NCBI GenBank assembly: GCA_003221515.1
Contig: QHSI01000103.1
Location: forward strand, 1-64,000
Origin: Candidatus Rokuibacteriota bacterium
Lineage (GTDB): Bacteria; Methylomirabilota; Methylomirabilia; Rokubacteriales; CSP1-6
Direction: 5' to 3'
Length of the DNA: 64,000 nucleotides
Under the pieces are notes generated by a model. It made no database searches. It worked only from the letters and a program-made list of their open reading frames with translations, and was not told where the DNA came from. Position numbers and translations under genes: made by a program. Position 1 is the first letter of the stretch. Each line of letters starts with the position of its first letter. This document shows positions 31,878 through 41,411 of the stretch, piece after piece.

Positions 31878-33064
31878 CGGCGGGGCGCCTCGGCGATGTC
31901 GGGGAGCAGGCCGGCGGCGTGCGCCATGCACGCGTACGCGTCGGCGATCGTGCGCATCGGCCGCGGCGGCGCCTGGTTGCTGAGGAAAATCGCGTCGGAC
32001 GACGGGTCGTCCGGATGGTAGCCGTGCATCCCGGTCGGTTGCCATCCCGGCGCGTTGAAGTTGCTGCTGGACACGAGCCAGCCGGGCTCGAGCAGGAACA
32101 CCAGATCGCCGTAGCGGCGGTCGCCGAAGCGGATGCCGAGCGCGGCCTGCTCCTCGTCGGTGAGAACGCGGCCGCAGGTGAGCGACGCGAGCCGCTCGAC
32201 CACTAGCGCGCGGGCACGCTCGGAGAAGAACCAGAAGCGGGCCATCGTGGAGTCGTAGACCGCGAGGTAGTCGTCGGGCAGGCGGAGCCCGAGCGTCTCG
32301 ATGTCGCGCGCGAGGTCGTAGTGGCGGCGCACCGGGGTCATCCCGTGGTCGGAGAAGAGCGTGAGGCCGGCCCGCGGATCGCGCCGGAGGGCCGTCCCCA
32401 GCAGCTCGCGGAGCCCGGTCTCGTAGATGGAGAACTTCTCCTTGAGCGGCGCGTCGTCCTCGACGTGGTGGTGGAGGAAGGCGTCGATCTCGCTCAGATA
32501 GACGAAGAACAGCGTCGCGCGTCCGGCCTCGATGTCGTGACGGGCGCGGCTCAGGATCTCGGCGTCGGTCCCGTCGTGGTACGAGTACGCGCGATGCGGC
32601 ACGCCCGCGACCGCGAGCCGGTCGAAGATCGAGGCGACGCCGCGGATGCCGTGCGGCTGATAGATGTTGCGCTTCTCGACCCAGTTGAGCCATGGGAGCA
32701 CGCGCGGGCTCACCGCGCAGTCGAACAGCGGCCCGAGCCCGAGCGCCCGCCGGCCCACTTCCTTGACCGCCTTGCGCACGACACGGTGGCCGAGGACGCT
32801 GTCCGGCAGAAAATGAAGCCGCCGCAGCCAGCGGAACGGCGAACCCTCCGGATCGTAGTAGAAGAGGTTCCAGTGTCCATGCTCGGCCGGTGACTTGCCG
32901 GTGAGCATGGTGGGGATCGCGCCCGAGCTGTAGCCGAGCACGGTCCTGAGCGGCGCCCGGTGCGGCAGCGCGTCGGACAGGAAGCCGAGCCGCTGCGCGA
33001 TCTCCCACCCGAAGGCGTCGATCAGTACGAACACGTGGAGGTCGAGGCGGTCGACGCGGCTCAC
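31874..33064 (-). CDS. Alkaline phosphatase superfamily / nucleotide pyrophosphatase-like protein
   Basis: VLIDAFGWEIAQRL, LFFVYLSEIDAFLHHHVE, LTLFSDHGMTPV, GMHGYHPDDPSSDAIFL; GTG start. Confidence 0.8.
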   Translation of the reverse strand: MSRVDRLDLHVFVLIDAFGWEIAQRLGFLSDALPHRAPLRTVLGYSSGAIPTMLTGKSPAEHGHWNLFYYDPEGSPFRWLRRLHFLPDSVLGHRVVRKAVKEVGRRALGLGPLFDCAVSPRVLPWLNWVEKRNIYQPHGIRGVASIFDRLAVAGVPHRAYSYHDGTDAEILSRARHDIEAGRATLFFVYLSEIDAFLHHHVEDDAPLKEKFSIYETGLRELLGTALRRDPRAGLTLFSDHGMTPVRRHYDLARDIETLGLRLPDDYLAVYDSTMARFWFFSERARALVVERLASLTCGRVLTDEEQAALGIRFGDRRYGDLVFLLEPGWLVSSSNFNAPGWQPTGMHGYHPDDPSSDAIFLSNQAPPRPMRTIADAYACMAHAAGLLPDIAEAPRR

Positions 33065-33867
33065 GCGCCCTCCAGGTGAAGCAGGGCGCCTAGCTGGCTG
33101 GGCCGGACCTTGAGGAGGATGCGCTTGGGCAAATACGTCAGCGCGGTCCGCGCAACGCTCGGCAGATACGCCGAAGGCTGGCGGGCCAGGATCCCCGCGA
33201 AGCGCGAGGCCGTCGTGTCGCGATAGACGGTGACGCGATTCACGACGGCCCGGCCGGGTCGCGTCGGCCAGCTCAGCGAGTTGCACACGGCCTGGTAGCC
33301 GACCTCCCGCGCGGTGTCGATGACGCGACGATCGAGCAGGCCGTACGGAGTGGCCAGGAAGTCCACGCCGAGGCCGACCCGGTCCTCGATGAGGCGCTTG
33401 CTGGTCTGCAGCTCGTTGCGCAGCAGGCGCTCCGGCAGCCCGGGCAGGAGGACGTGATCGTGCGCGTGCGACTGGAACGACATCCCCGCGCGATGCATCT
33501 CCATGATCTGGCTCCAGGTGAGATGGCCGGCGCGCTCGATCGTGGCGGTGTTGACGAAGAACTCGGCCCGGACGCCGGCCGCGAGCAGCAGCGGAAACAC
33601 GACCTCGTAGTCGGTCGCCCGGCCGTCATCGAAGGTCAGCACGACCGCCGACTGGTTCTCGGGAGCGGTCGCCCGGCCGGACCAGAGCTCGTACAGGCGC
33701 CGGACCCGCTGACCGGCCTCGCGGATCTGCGCCAGGTGGCGCCCGAACGCGGCAGACGTGACCCAGTACTTTGTGTCGCGTCCGGCGACGTCGGCGGGGA
33801 GCGTGGCGCCGAGGCCGTGGTACATCAGCACCGGAGCGCCGGAGAGCGTCAGCTCACGCGCTGCCAT
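33061..33867 (-). CDS. Polysaccharide deacetylase
   Basis: APVLMYHGLG, VVLTFDDGRATDYEVVFPLLLAAGVRAEFFVNT, MSFQSHAHDH. Confidence 0.9.
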   Translation of the reverse strand: MAARELTLSGAPVLMYHGLGATLPADVAGRDTKYWVTSAAFGRHLAQIREAGQRVRRLYELWSGRATAPENQSAVVLTFDDGRATDYEVVFPLLLAAGVRAEFFVNTATIERAGHLTWSQIMEMHRAGMSFQSHAHDHVLLPGLPERLLRNELQTSKRLIEDRVGLGVDFLATPYGLLDRRVIDTAREVGYQAVCNSLSWPTRPGRAVVNRVTVYRDTTASRFAGILARQPSAYLPSVARTALTYLPKRILLKVRPSQLGALLHLEGA

Positions 33868-35024
33868 GCCGTGTCCTTGCGACCGCCGAGGAACCGCAGA
33901 AATCCCACCAGGAACGCCACGTTGATCGCGACGAGGAAATAGCAGAGCAGCGCCAGCGGCACGCGTCGCACGCGCTCGCGGAACAGGAAGCCGACGCCGG
34001 CCCACAGATAGAAGGCGCACTGCGCGGCCAGCATCGCGACGTAGAAGCGCCCGCCGTCGAGCAGGGCGAGGTTGGCGGCGAAGAGGCCGAGCAGCAGGAA
34101 GGGCAGCACCCAGCGCAGGAGCTTGTGCGAGAAGAACGCCAGCGATGCGAGCGGCGCCAGCGGCACCCGCACCAGCTCGCGCAGCGCGCGGAAGCTGCCG
34201 GTCGCGATCCGCACGCGCCGGGTGAACTCGTCCCGCACCGATTCGGCCGCGAACTCGATCGCCTGCGCCTCCGGATCGAACACCACCTGGAAGCCGAGCG
34301 TGCGGGCGCGCATGGGCACGACGAAGTCGTCGATGAGGTCGTCGGGCGTGAGGGGCCGGTAGCACGCGCGGCGCAGCGCGTAGATCGCGCCGCTGGCGGT
34401 GAGCGTCGCGCCCAGCCGCGCCTCCATGAGGCGCAGCGACATCTCGTAGCGCCAGTAGATGCCCTCGGTCCGCGAGAACTCGTCGCCGCCCCGGAGGCCG
34501 AGCGCGCCACACACGACGCCGACGCGCCCGTCGGCGAAATGCCGGACGAGCTGCCGGATCGCGTCCGGACGGAACATGGTCGCGGCGTCCGAGAACACGA
34601 GGATCCCGTGCCGGGCCCGCTCGACCGCGCGATTGAGCGCGGTGGCCTTGCCGGCGCGCCCCGGGAGCAGGAGGGGCTCGATGGCCGGGTCGTCGATGGC
34701 CGCCAGGATGTCGTTGGTGCGATCGGTCGAACCGTCGGAGACGAAGATCACCTGGAGCCGGTCGCGCGGATAGTCGAGGTCCGCGACGTTGGCGACCTTA
34801 TCTTGCAAACACGCCTCCTCGTTGTACGCGGGCACGATCAACGTCACCGGCGGCAGCTCGGCGTCGCCGAGCGCCCGGCGCCGGCGGTCGCGCCGGGTCG
34901 TGAGGAAGCGGAGGTCGGTGCGCGCCTGGGCGAACGCGTAGATGACGAAGAGCAGGCACGGATAGAGGATGTACGTGTAGCTCACGAGCGCGAGACCCAC
35001 CCAGAAGATCCCGTGAGCCAGCAC
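33849..35024 (-). CDS. Glycosyltransferase family 2, membrane-anchored
   Basis: VTLIVPAYNEEACLQDKVANVADLDYPRDRLQVIFVSDGSTDRT; C-terminal TM helices. Confidence 0.9.
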   Translation of the reverse strand: MLAHGIFWVGLALVSYTYILYPCLLFVIYAFAQARTDLRFLTTRRDRRRRALGDAELPPVTLIVPAYNEEACLQDKVANVADLDYPRDRLQVIFVSDGSTDRTNDILAAIDDPAIEPLLLPGRAGKATALNRAVERARHGILVFSDAATMFRPDAIRQLVRHFADGRVGVVCGALGLRGGDEFSRTEGIYWRYEMSLRLMEARLGATLTASGAIYALRRACYRPLTPDDLIDDFVVPMRARTLGFQVVFDPEAQAIEFAAESVRDEFTRRVRIATGSFRALRELVRVPLAPLASLAFFSHKLLRWVLPFLLLGLFAANLALLDGGRFYVAMLAAQCAFYLWAGVGFLFRERVRRVPLALLCYFLVAINVAFLVGFLRFLGGRKDTAWQRVS

Positions 35025-35034
35025 GCGTCGGCGC

Positions 35035-36078
35035 TCAGGCCACGCGCGCCAGGATGGCGCGCGCCAGCTTGACGGGATCGTGCCGCACCTCGGGGCCGGC
35101 GGCCAGCAGGTCGTCCTCGACGACCGAGTGGCCGAGGGCCTTCAGCAGCTCGGCGTCCGGCGGCACCGGCACCGCGCCCTGCGCCGCGTACCGCGCGAGC
35201 TGCTCCGGCGCGATCGGCGCCGTGTTGACCAGGACGTCGTGGATCGCGATCGCCGGCGCGTGGCGACGGAGCGCGATCAAATGGTCGACGCCGGTGTGGC
35301 CGTCGGTCTCGCCGGGCTCGGTCATGAGGTTCATGACCAGCACGACGCGCGCCCGCGAGCGCGCGATCGCCTCCGGGAGCTCGCCGACGAGCAGCACCGC
35401 GACCTGGCTCGAGTAGAGGCTGCCGGGACCGATCACGATCAGGTCGGCGGCCTCGAGGGCCTCGCGGGCCTCGGGCAGCGCCGCGGCGTTGGCCGGCTCG
35501 AGCCTCATACGACGGATCGGGCATCGAGCCTCCGCGATGCGCGACTCACCTTCGATCGTGGTGCCGTCGGAGAGCTCGGCGTGCAGGACCACGTTCTCGG
35601 CGGTCGACGGCAGGACACGGCCCCGTGTCGCCAGCATGCGGCCACCTCGCGCGATGGCCTTGGAGAAGTCCCGCTCCAGCTCGGTGAGCGCGGTGAGGAT
35701 CAAATTGCCGAGGCTGTGACCGCCAATGTCGCCGCCGCGATCGAAGCGGAAATCGAACACGTCCGACATCAGCGGATCGCCACCGGCCAGGGCCAACAGG
35801 CAATTCCGGACGTCGCCCGGGGACGGCAGATGGTACGACGCCCGGAGCTTGCCTGAGCTGCCGCCGTCGTCGGCGACCGTCGCGATCGCCGTCAGGCGGG
35901 AGGGATCGCGCTCCGGATCCCACGGACGCGACCCGAACATTGGTCCGCGGAGGCCGCGGAGCACGGCCGGCAGGCCGGTTCCGCCGCCGAGGGCCACGAC
36001 GCGCAGGTCGGGGCGCGGATAGGACTCCGGAGCGGTCATCGTCGTCACCGTGCCGATCCGCGCGAGCGCATGGGCCAT
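35035..36078 (-). CDS. yvcK: YvcK/CofD-family gluconeogenesis factor-like protein
   Basis: LRVVALGGGTGLPAVLRGLRG, IATVADDGGSSGKLRASYHLPSPGDVRNCLLAL, GPGSLYSSQVAVLLV; alternative ATG at 36039. Confidence 0.9.
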   Translation of the reverse strand: MAHALARIGTVTTMTAPESYPRPDLRVVALGGGTGLPAVLRGLRGPMFGSRPWDPERDPSRLTAIATVADDGGSSGKLRASYHLPSPGDVRNCLLALAGGDPLMSDVFDFRFDRGGDIGGHSLGNLILTALTELERDFSKAIARGGRMLATRGRVLPSTAENVVLHAELSDGTTIEGESRIAEARCPIRRMRLEPANAAALPEAREALEAADLIVIGPGSLYSSQVAVLLVGELPEAIARSRARVVLVMNLMTEPGETDGHTGVDHLIALRRHAPAIAIHDVLVNTAPIAPEQLARYAAQGAVPVPPDAELLKALGHSVVEDDLLAAGPEVRHDPVKLARAILARVA

Positions 36079-36079
36079 C

Positions 36080-37297
36080 TCAGAAGATCCGTTCGGGGAT
36101 GATCAGGACGTCGCCGGGGCGCAGCGCGATGTCCTCGTTCGTCTTGGGGTCGTTCATGATGTCCTTCAGGTCGATCTTGAGCAGCGTCTTCTTCTCGCCG
36201 TCGCGGCGGATCAGCGTCGAGCGGCTCGGCGCGGCGTACTTGGTGAAGCCGCCGGCCAGCGTGACGAGCTTCAGGAGCGTCAGCGCTTCGGGCTGGGAGT
36301 AGACCCCCGGCTTGAGCACTTCGCCCATCACGTACACCGCGTTCTGCAGCTCGCCGCCGGAGGGCACGACGATCGTGTCCTCGTGCTTGATCGTGAGATT
36401 TTGGGTGACGTCTCCCTTCTGGATGAGTCGCCAGAGGTCGACCGGGATCTTCTCGCCGCCGCGCATGACGAAGGCCGACGCCATGTCCGCGCCCTCGGCG
36501 AGGCCACCGGCCAGGAACAGCGCGTGCAGGAGCGGCGTGTCCTGCTTGAGGGTGTAGACGCCGGGCTTGACGACCTTGCCCAGGAGGTAGATCCGGCGAT
36601 CGAGGATCTCTTGCGGGTTCGAGCCGATCACGATCTCCGGGACGACGATCGTGTCCTCGGTCTCGAGCTTGAGGTTCCGGCTGAGGTCGCCGTCCTGGAT
36701 GAGGCGTCGGAGATCCACCGGGATCTTCGTCTCGCCGCGGATGACGTAGGCGGACGGAAGATCGGCGCCATCGGACGTGCCGCCGGCCAGCGTGAGGGCC
36801 TGGAGCAACGGCGTGCCGGCCTTGATCGGATAGACGCCGGCCTTCGCCACCTTGCCGACGAAGTAGACCCGGAAGCTCCGGATCTCCTTGACCATCACCG
36901 ACACGTTCGGGTTCTTCACCGACGCGCCCAGGCGCTCCTTCAAGATCTCGGTGAGCTTCGGCACCGTCAGGCCCTGCACGTGGATCTCGCCGGCGAGCGG
37001 GTAGGAGATCTTGCCGTCGGGACGCACGATCACGTCCTGCTCCAGCTCCTTGTTGTCCCAGACGATCACATGCAGGACATCGTCGATGCCGATCGTGTAG
37101 TCGCCCGTGGCGCCGGCCGGCGCGGGTGTCGTCGCCGCAGGGGCGACGGGGATCGCGACGGTGGTCGCGGCCGGGCGCGGCGTCTGAAGGGGCGCCGCCG
37201 CCGGACGCGTGGACGTCTGAGCCTGCGCCGAGCCCGCGGCCACGAGGCCGGCGATCGCCACGGAGGCGCTGAAGAGACGGAGCGTGAGAGCCTTCAT
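36080..37297 (-). CDS. Polysaccharide export protein (Wza-like) with SLBB repeats
   Basis: Signal peptide; GDYTIGIDDVLHVIVWDNKELEQDVIVRPDGKISYPLAGEIHVQGLT, then three SLBB-like repeats (xVGKVxKxGVY). Confidence 0.9.
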   Translation of the reverse strand: MKALTLRLFSASVAIAGLVAAGSAQAQTSTRPAAAPLQTPRPAATTVAIPVAPAATTPAPAGATGDYTIGIDDVLHVIVWDNKELEQDVIVRPDGKISYPLAGEIHVQGLTVPKLTEILKERLGASVKNPNVSVMVKEIRSFRVYFVGKVAKAGVYPIKAGTPLLQALTLAGGTSDGADLPSAYVIRGETKIPVDLRRLIQDGDLSRNLKLETEDTIVVPEIVIGSNPQEILDRRIYLLGKVVKPGVYTLKQDTPLLHALFLAGGLAEGADMASAFVMRGGEKIPVDLWRLIQKGDVTQNLTIKHEDTIVVPSGGELQNAVYVMGEVLKPGVYSQPEALTLLKLVTLAGGFTKYAAPSRSTLIRRDGEKKTLLKIDLKDIMNDPKTNEDIALRPGDVLIIPERIF

Positions 37298-39531
37298 TGG
37301 CGTCGCTTCCCCTTGCGCTTCTGGATACCGACGTAGTGCGTGTATTCGGAGTAGTAGTGGCGTGTCTCGTGCCGCGAGAGGCCGTTGATCACCACGCCCA
37401 CGACCCGGGCGCCGACTCTCCCGAGCTGCGCCTTGGCTCTGATCAGGCTGCGCCGACGGGTGATGCCGAACCGGGCGACGAGAATGACCCCATCGACGTA
37501 CCGGCACAGCGGCAGGCAGTCGGCCACCGCCAGCACCGGCGGCGCGTCGATCAGCACGACGTCGGCGCGCTCGCGCGCGAGCTCCAGCACCCGCACCATG
37601 TGCTTGGAGGCGATCAGGCTCGACGGGTTCGCCGGCCTGATCCCCGAGGGCATGAAGTCCATGCCCGGCGCCAGCGCGCGAAAGGCCTCCGGCCACACGG
37701 TGCCGTCGCGCAACACATCGGCGAGCCCAACCTCGTTCGGCGTGCGCAGCGCGCGATGGAGCGAGGGCCGTCGGAGATCGGCGTCGATCATCAGCAGATG
37801 CCGGTCGGTCTCGAGGAACGCGCGGCCCAGGTTCAGGAGCACGGTGGACTTGCCCTCGTGCGCGCCGGGGCTCGTGACCAGGAGCGTCTTGAGCGGCTTG
37901 TCGAGGCTCGGACCATCGAGCACGGTGCGGATGGCTCGGCACGCGTCGGCCGGCAGCGAGTGCAGATCGTTGCCAGCGACGAACAGCATCGGCAGATCGT
38001 CGACGGGCGCGACCTCTCGGCCGGAGGCCGACTCGGATCGCTCGGCGACGGGAATTGATCCGAGAACGGGGAGACCGGTCGCGTGCGCCACGTCCTGCTC
38101 GGTCTCGACGACCTGCACCGCGTACTCGCGCACGGTCGCGGCGCTCACGCCGAGGGCCAGGCCGCCGAGCAGGCCCATCACCATGAGCGTCAGCGGCTGC
38201 TTGGGGCTCGGCTGCCGCGGCAGGCTCGCCAGGTCGATGACGTGAATGGACCGGATCGGGCTCTGCTCGCTGATGCGCGCGGCCGTGAGCTTGTCGGAGA
38301 TCAGGTCGGTCAGCTTGGCCTGCGTGAGCACGGTGCGCATGAAGCCCGAGTACTCCTGCTCGCGCGCCGTCATCGCCGAGAGCGACCGCCGGAGCCGCGC
38401 CGCCCGCTGCTGCAGGACCTCCTCGCGCGCCTGCAGCGAGACGACCTCGACCTGGAGCGCCGCCATCTGCTTCGAGAGCTGGGCGGCCTCGATCGGCTTG
38501 AGCTGTGTGGCCGTGCCGCCCGGCCTCGGCGTCTGCCGCGGTTGCAGCGTCGAGGCCAGACGCTCCTGCGTCTCCTGGATCTCGGCCCGCGTCGTTTGCA
38601 CCGAGGGGTGCTGGTCGGTGTACTTCTCCGACAGCGCGGCCAGCTTCGCCTCGAGCTGGGTGAGGCGCTCCTGCAACGACTGGGTGGACGGATCGGAGGA
38701 CGCCGGCGCGCTGATCGGCCGGACCTTCTCGCCCTTGAGGTAGCCGAGCTTGTTCTCGGCGATCTCGCGCGTCACCTGGAGATCACCGATCTGACTCTCG
38801 ATCTGGGCCAGCGCGGTCAGCTCGCCCTTGGACTCGTCGGGCAGCTTGAAGCGGCCGCCGGCCTTCGCCTGGAAGCGCCGCATCGCGTCTTCGGCCTCGC
38901 CCTGGCTCGACCTCGCCTGGGTCATGAGGTTCTCGAGCAGCTCGCGCGTGCCCCGTGCCTGCTGCCGGGCGAACGAGCTGCTGCGGCTCAGCAGTACGTC
39001 GACGTAGGTGTTGGCCAGGTCGACCGCGACGCGCGGGCTGAAGGCGACCGCCGTGATCGTGACGGTGCCATCCCGCGCGATGTTGAAGTTCATCCGCGCT
39101 TCCTGGAGCTCGCGGATGGCCAGCTCGCTCGGGCTGTAGACGACGACCTCACCGCCGGTGAGTCGACGGAGGCTGTTGGTGGCGGTCAACAGATAGTCGC
39201 GGAAGAGGACGCGCTTGGTCAGCTCTTCGCGGCTCTCCTTGGGCAGCGCCTCGATGATGGCCTGGGCCAGCGACCGGCTCTTCAGCAGCACGATGTAGAC
39301 CGCGGTCGCTTCCGGCGAGGTGAACTCGCGGAGGAACGGCGGATCGTTCTTCTCGGGGAGGAGGAAGAGCGTCACCGACGCCTCGTAGAGGTTCTCGGTC
39401 GACAGGGTCACCAGGGCGACCGTCGGCACGACGACGACCAGGAAGCCGGCGACGATGATGCGCCAGCGGTGAACGACTACCCGGCGTACGAGACGGAGGT
39501 AGTCGATTGAGCCTGTTGTTTTCGCGTCCAT
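37294..39531 (-). CDS. Wzc/BY-kinase-like chain-length determinant and tyrosine autokinase
   Basis: Wzz-type N-term (IDYLRLVRRVVVHRWRIIVAGFLVVVVPTVALV), LLVTSPGAHEGKSTVLLNLGRAFLE, MIDADLRRPSLH, VLIDAPPVL; Tyr-rich tail HYYSEYTHYVG. Confidence 0.9.
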   Translation of the reverse strand: MDAKTTGSIDYLRLVRRVVVHRWRIIVAGFLVVVVPTVALVTLSTENLYEASVTLFLLPEKNDPPFLREFTSPEATAVYIVLLKSRSLAQAIIEALPKESREELTKRVLFRDYLLTATNSLRRLTGGEVVVYSPSELAIRELQEARMNFNIARDGTVTITAVAFSPRVAVDLANTYVDVLLSRSSSFARQQARGTRELLENLMTQARSSQGEAEDAMRRFQAKAGGRFKLPDESKGELTALAQIESQIGDLQVTREIAENKLGYLKGEKVRPISAPASSDPSTQSLQERLTQLEAKLAALSEKYTDQHPSVQTTRAEIQETQERLASTLQPRQTPRPGGTATQLKPIEAAQLSKQMAALQVEVVSLQAREEVLQQRAARLRRSLSAMTAREQEYSGFMRTVLTQAKLTDLISDKLTAARISEQSPIRSIHVIDLASLPRQPSPKQPLTLMVMGLLGGLALGVSAATVREYAVQVVETEQDVAHATGLPVLGSIPVAERSESASGREVAPVDDLPMLFVAGNDLHSLPADACRAIRTVLDGPSLDKPLKTLLVTSPGAHEGKSTVLLNLGRAFLETDRHLLMIDADLRRPSLHRALRTPNEVGLADVLRDGTVWPEAFRALAPGMDFMPSGIRPANPSSLIASKHMVRVLELARERADVVLIDAPPVLAVADCLPLCRYVDGVILVARFGITRRRSLIRAKAQLGRVGARVVGVVINGLSRHETRHYYSEYTHYVGIQKRKGKRRQ

Positions 39532-40907
39532 TCCCCGGATCCCCTTGTGACCAGCACGATCTGGACGGTGTGGAGCAGGATCAACATGTCGAGGAAGATC
39601 GACATGTTCTTGATGTAGTACAGGTCGTACTGGAGCTTCTCCCACGTGTTCTCCACCGTGGCGCCGTAGGGATTCTTGACCTGAGCCCAGCCGGTGATGC
39701 CGGGCTTGGCGGCGTGACGGTGGAGGTAGAACGGCACCTTGTCCCGGAATTCCGGAACGAGCGCCACCCACTCGGGCCGCGGGCCGACCAGGCTCATGTC
39801 GCCCCGGATGACGTTGAGCAGCTGCGGCAGCTCGTCGAGCCGCGTCCGGCGGAGGAACCGACCGACGCGGGTGACGCGCGTATCGGGCTCGTCCGCCGGC
39901 ATCGGGTGGGCGTCGGCGCGCATCGACCGGAACTTGAAGATCCGGAACACGCGGCCGAACTGCCCGATGCGCTCCTGACGGAAGAAGATCGGGCCAGCGG
40001 AGTCGCGCCGGATCGCCACGGCGATCGCCAGCATCAGCGGCGCGCTGAGCGCCACCACGGTGAGCGCGACGAGGAGATCCATCGTCCGCTTGGTCAGCAT
40101 CCTCAGGCGCGCCGCCTTGAATCCGTCCGCGAAGACGAGCCAGCTGGGCCTCAGGTTGCCGACCGGGATCTTGCCGGTGAGCTTCTCGTAGAAGTCGGGC
40201 CAGTCCTCGACCTCGGTCCCTCTGAGCTTCGACTCGACGATCTCGGCGACCGGAAGCGTGCCGCGTCGTTCCTGGAGCGCGACAACGATCACGTCGGGCC
40301 GTGTGACTTTCGACACCCAGTCCAGATCGGCCAGCGTCCCCAGCGTCCACACGCCGTCGGGGCCGTCGTCCGCGCCGCCCTCGGCGTCGAGCCGGCCCAG
40401 CAGCTCGTAGTGCGGGCGCCACGCCCGGATCGCGTCGGCGATCATCTGGCTGACCTCGCCCGAGCCGAGCAGCAGGACCTTGCGCCGCGTGCGGCTGCCG
40501 CGGGTGAGGCGCGCGTGCGCGAGACGCAGCAGGACGATTGCCGGAAACGCCGTGACGAGCGAGAGCAGGAAGGCCTTCCGGGCCAGCGTCAGCGGAAGGA
40601 CCATGTAGCCCAGGACCGCGATGAGCAGGTAGGCGACGACGAACGCGATGGAGAGCCGCAGGAGCAGCTCGGACCGGCCGTAGATCTGTCGTGTGTCGTA
40701 GAGCCCGATGATGTGGACCATGACCACGACCAGCGTCGTGAGCACGGCCGCGGGGGCGAACGCATCGCCCGAAGCGGGCCGGATCGCCTGGAAGCCGACC
40801 AGGGGCAGCGCCAGACCGATGAAGACGGAGCCGAAGACGAGCCCGGCTTCGCCCGCGGCGAGCGCGACGACGGGCGCGGGCACGTAGTGGCCGAAGACGC
40901 GCAGCAC
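39477..40907 (-). CDS. Undecaprenyl-phosphate sugar phosphotransferase (EpsB-type, PEP-CTERM EPS system)
   Basis: MLRVFGHYVPAPVV start; KRTMDLLVALTVVALSAPLMLAIAVAIRRDSAGPIFFRQERIGQFGRVFRIFKFRSM; GRFLRRTRLDELPQLLNVIRGDMSLVGPRPE. Confidence 0.92.
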   Translation of the reverse strand: MLRVFGHYVPAPVVALAAGEAGLVFGSVFIGLALPLVGFQAIRPASGDAFAPAAVLTTLVVVMVHIIGLYDTRQIYGRSELLLRLSIAFVVAYLLIAVLGYMVLPLTLARKAFLLSLVTAFPAIVLLRLAHARLTRGSRTRRKVLLLGSGEVSQMIADAIRAWRPHYELLGRLDAEGGADDGPDGVWTLGTLADLDWVSKVTRPDVIVVALQERRGTLPVAEIVESKLRGTEVEDWPDFYEKLTGKIPVGNLRPSWLVFADGFKAARLRMLTKRTMDLLVALTVVALSAPLMLAIAVAIRRDSAGPIFFRQERIGQFGRVFRIFKFRSMRADAHPMPADEPDTRVTRVGRFLRRTRLDELPQLLNVIRGDMSLVGPRPEWVALVPEFRDKVPFYLHRHAAKPGITGWAQVKNPYGATVENTWEKLQYDLYYIKNMSIFLDMLILLHTVQIVLVTRGSGEWTRKQQAQSTTSVSYAG

Positions 40908-40911
40908 GAGC

Positions 40912-41271
40912 CTAGCGCTCCCTCGACCGGTGGAGGGTCGGGAGCCCGCGCAGATGGCGGGCGATCGACTGCCTCAGGATGGGGTTCTTCGTGTAGGCGT
41001 ACACGAACGTGATGTCCTGCACGGCGAACGCCTGCACGACGCCGAATTCCTCGAGCTTCAGCAGCGCGTCGTGGGTGGATGCGAGGCTCCGCTTGATCCA
41101 CCATTCCGCGATGCCCCGGGCGGTATCCGCGGCTTCGGTGTTGCGCACCAGGTACTGCACGATCTCGAGGCACACGGGATCGCGCGCCAGAAGATCGCGA
41201 ATCGCCGTCGCCTTGCCGGACGGGGGACTGGGTTTCAATGCGGCGTGCGAAAGGAGCACAAACGAGGCCAA
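40912..41271 (-). CDS. Small winged-helix-like putative regulator
   Basis: DPVCLEIVQYLVRNTEAADTARGIAEWWIKRSLASTHDALLKLEEFGVVQAFAVQD reads as a wHTH; first gene of the EPS string. Confidence 0.5.
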   Translation of the reverse strand: MASFVLLSHAALKPSPPSGKATAIRDLLARDPVCLEIVQYLVRNTEAADTARGIAEWWIKRSLASTHDALLKLEEFGVVQAFAVQDITFVYAYTKNPILRQSIARHLRGLPTLHRSRER

Positions 41272-41342
41272 CGCCGCCCCACCAACGCTACAGGCACTTT
41301 AGAGGGCGTGAGGCCGGTGCGGTCAGCGCCGCGCGCCAAAAC

Positions 41343-41362
41343 TTGCGCGGGGGCCCGCGCAA
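41343..41362. promoter_or_regulatory. Palindrome upstream of the EPS string (putative operator)
   Basis: TTGCGCGGG-GG-CCCGCGCAA, 9-bp perfect arms with 2-bp centre, between the beta-barrel gene stop and the wHTH gene start. Confidence 0.4.
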
Positions 41363-41411
41363 ACCTTGCGGACCGGGCGGAAACCGGCTCGACGCGTTCA
41401 GCCAGGCGGTG

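Noticed and set aside
39477-39531. 55-bp overlap between sugar phosphotransferase end and wzc start as a frameshift or error
   Set aside because: Both termini look natural (MDAKTTGSIDYLRLVRR for Wzc); overlapping starts are common throughout this operon.
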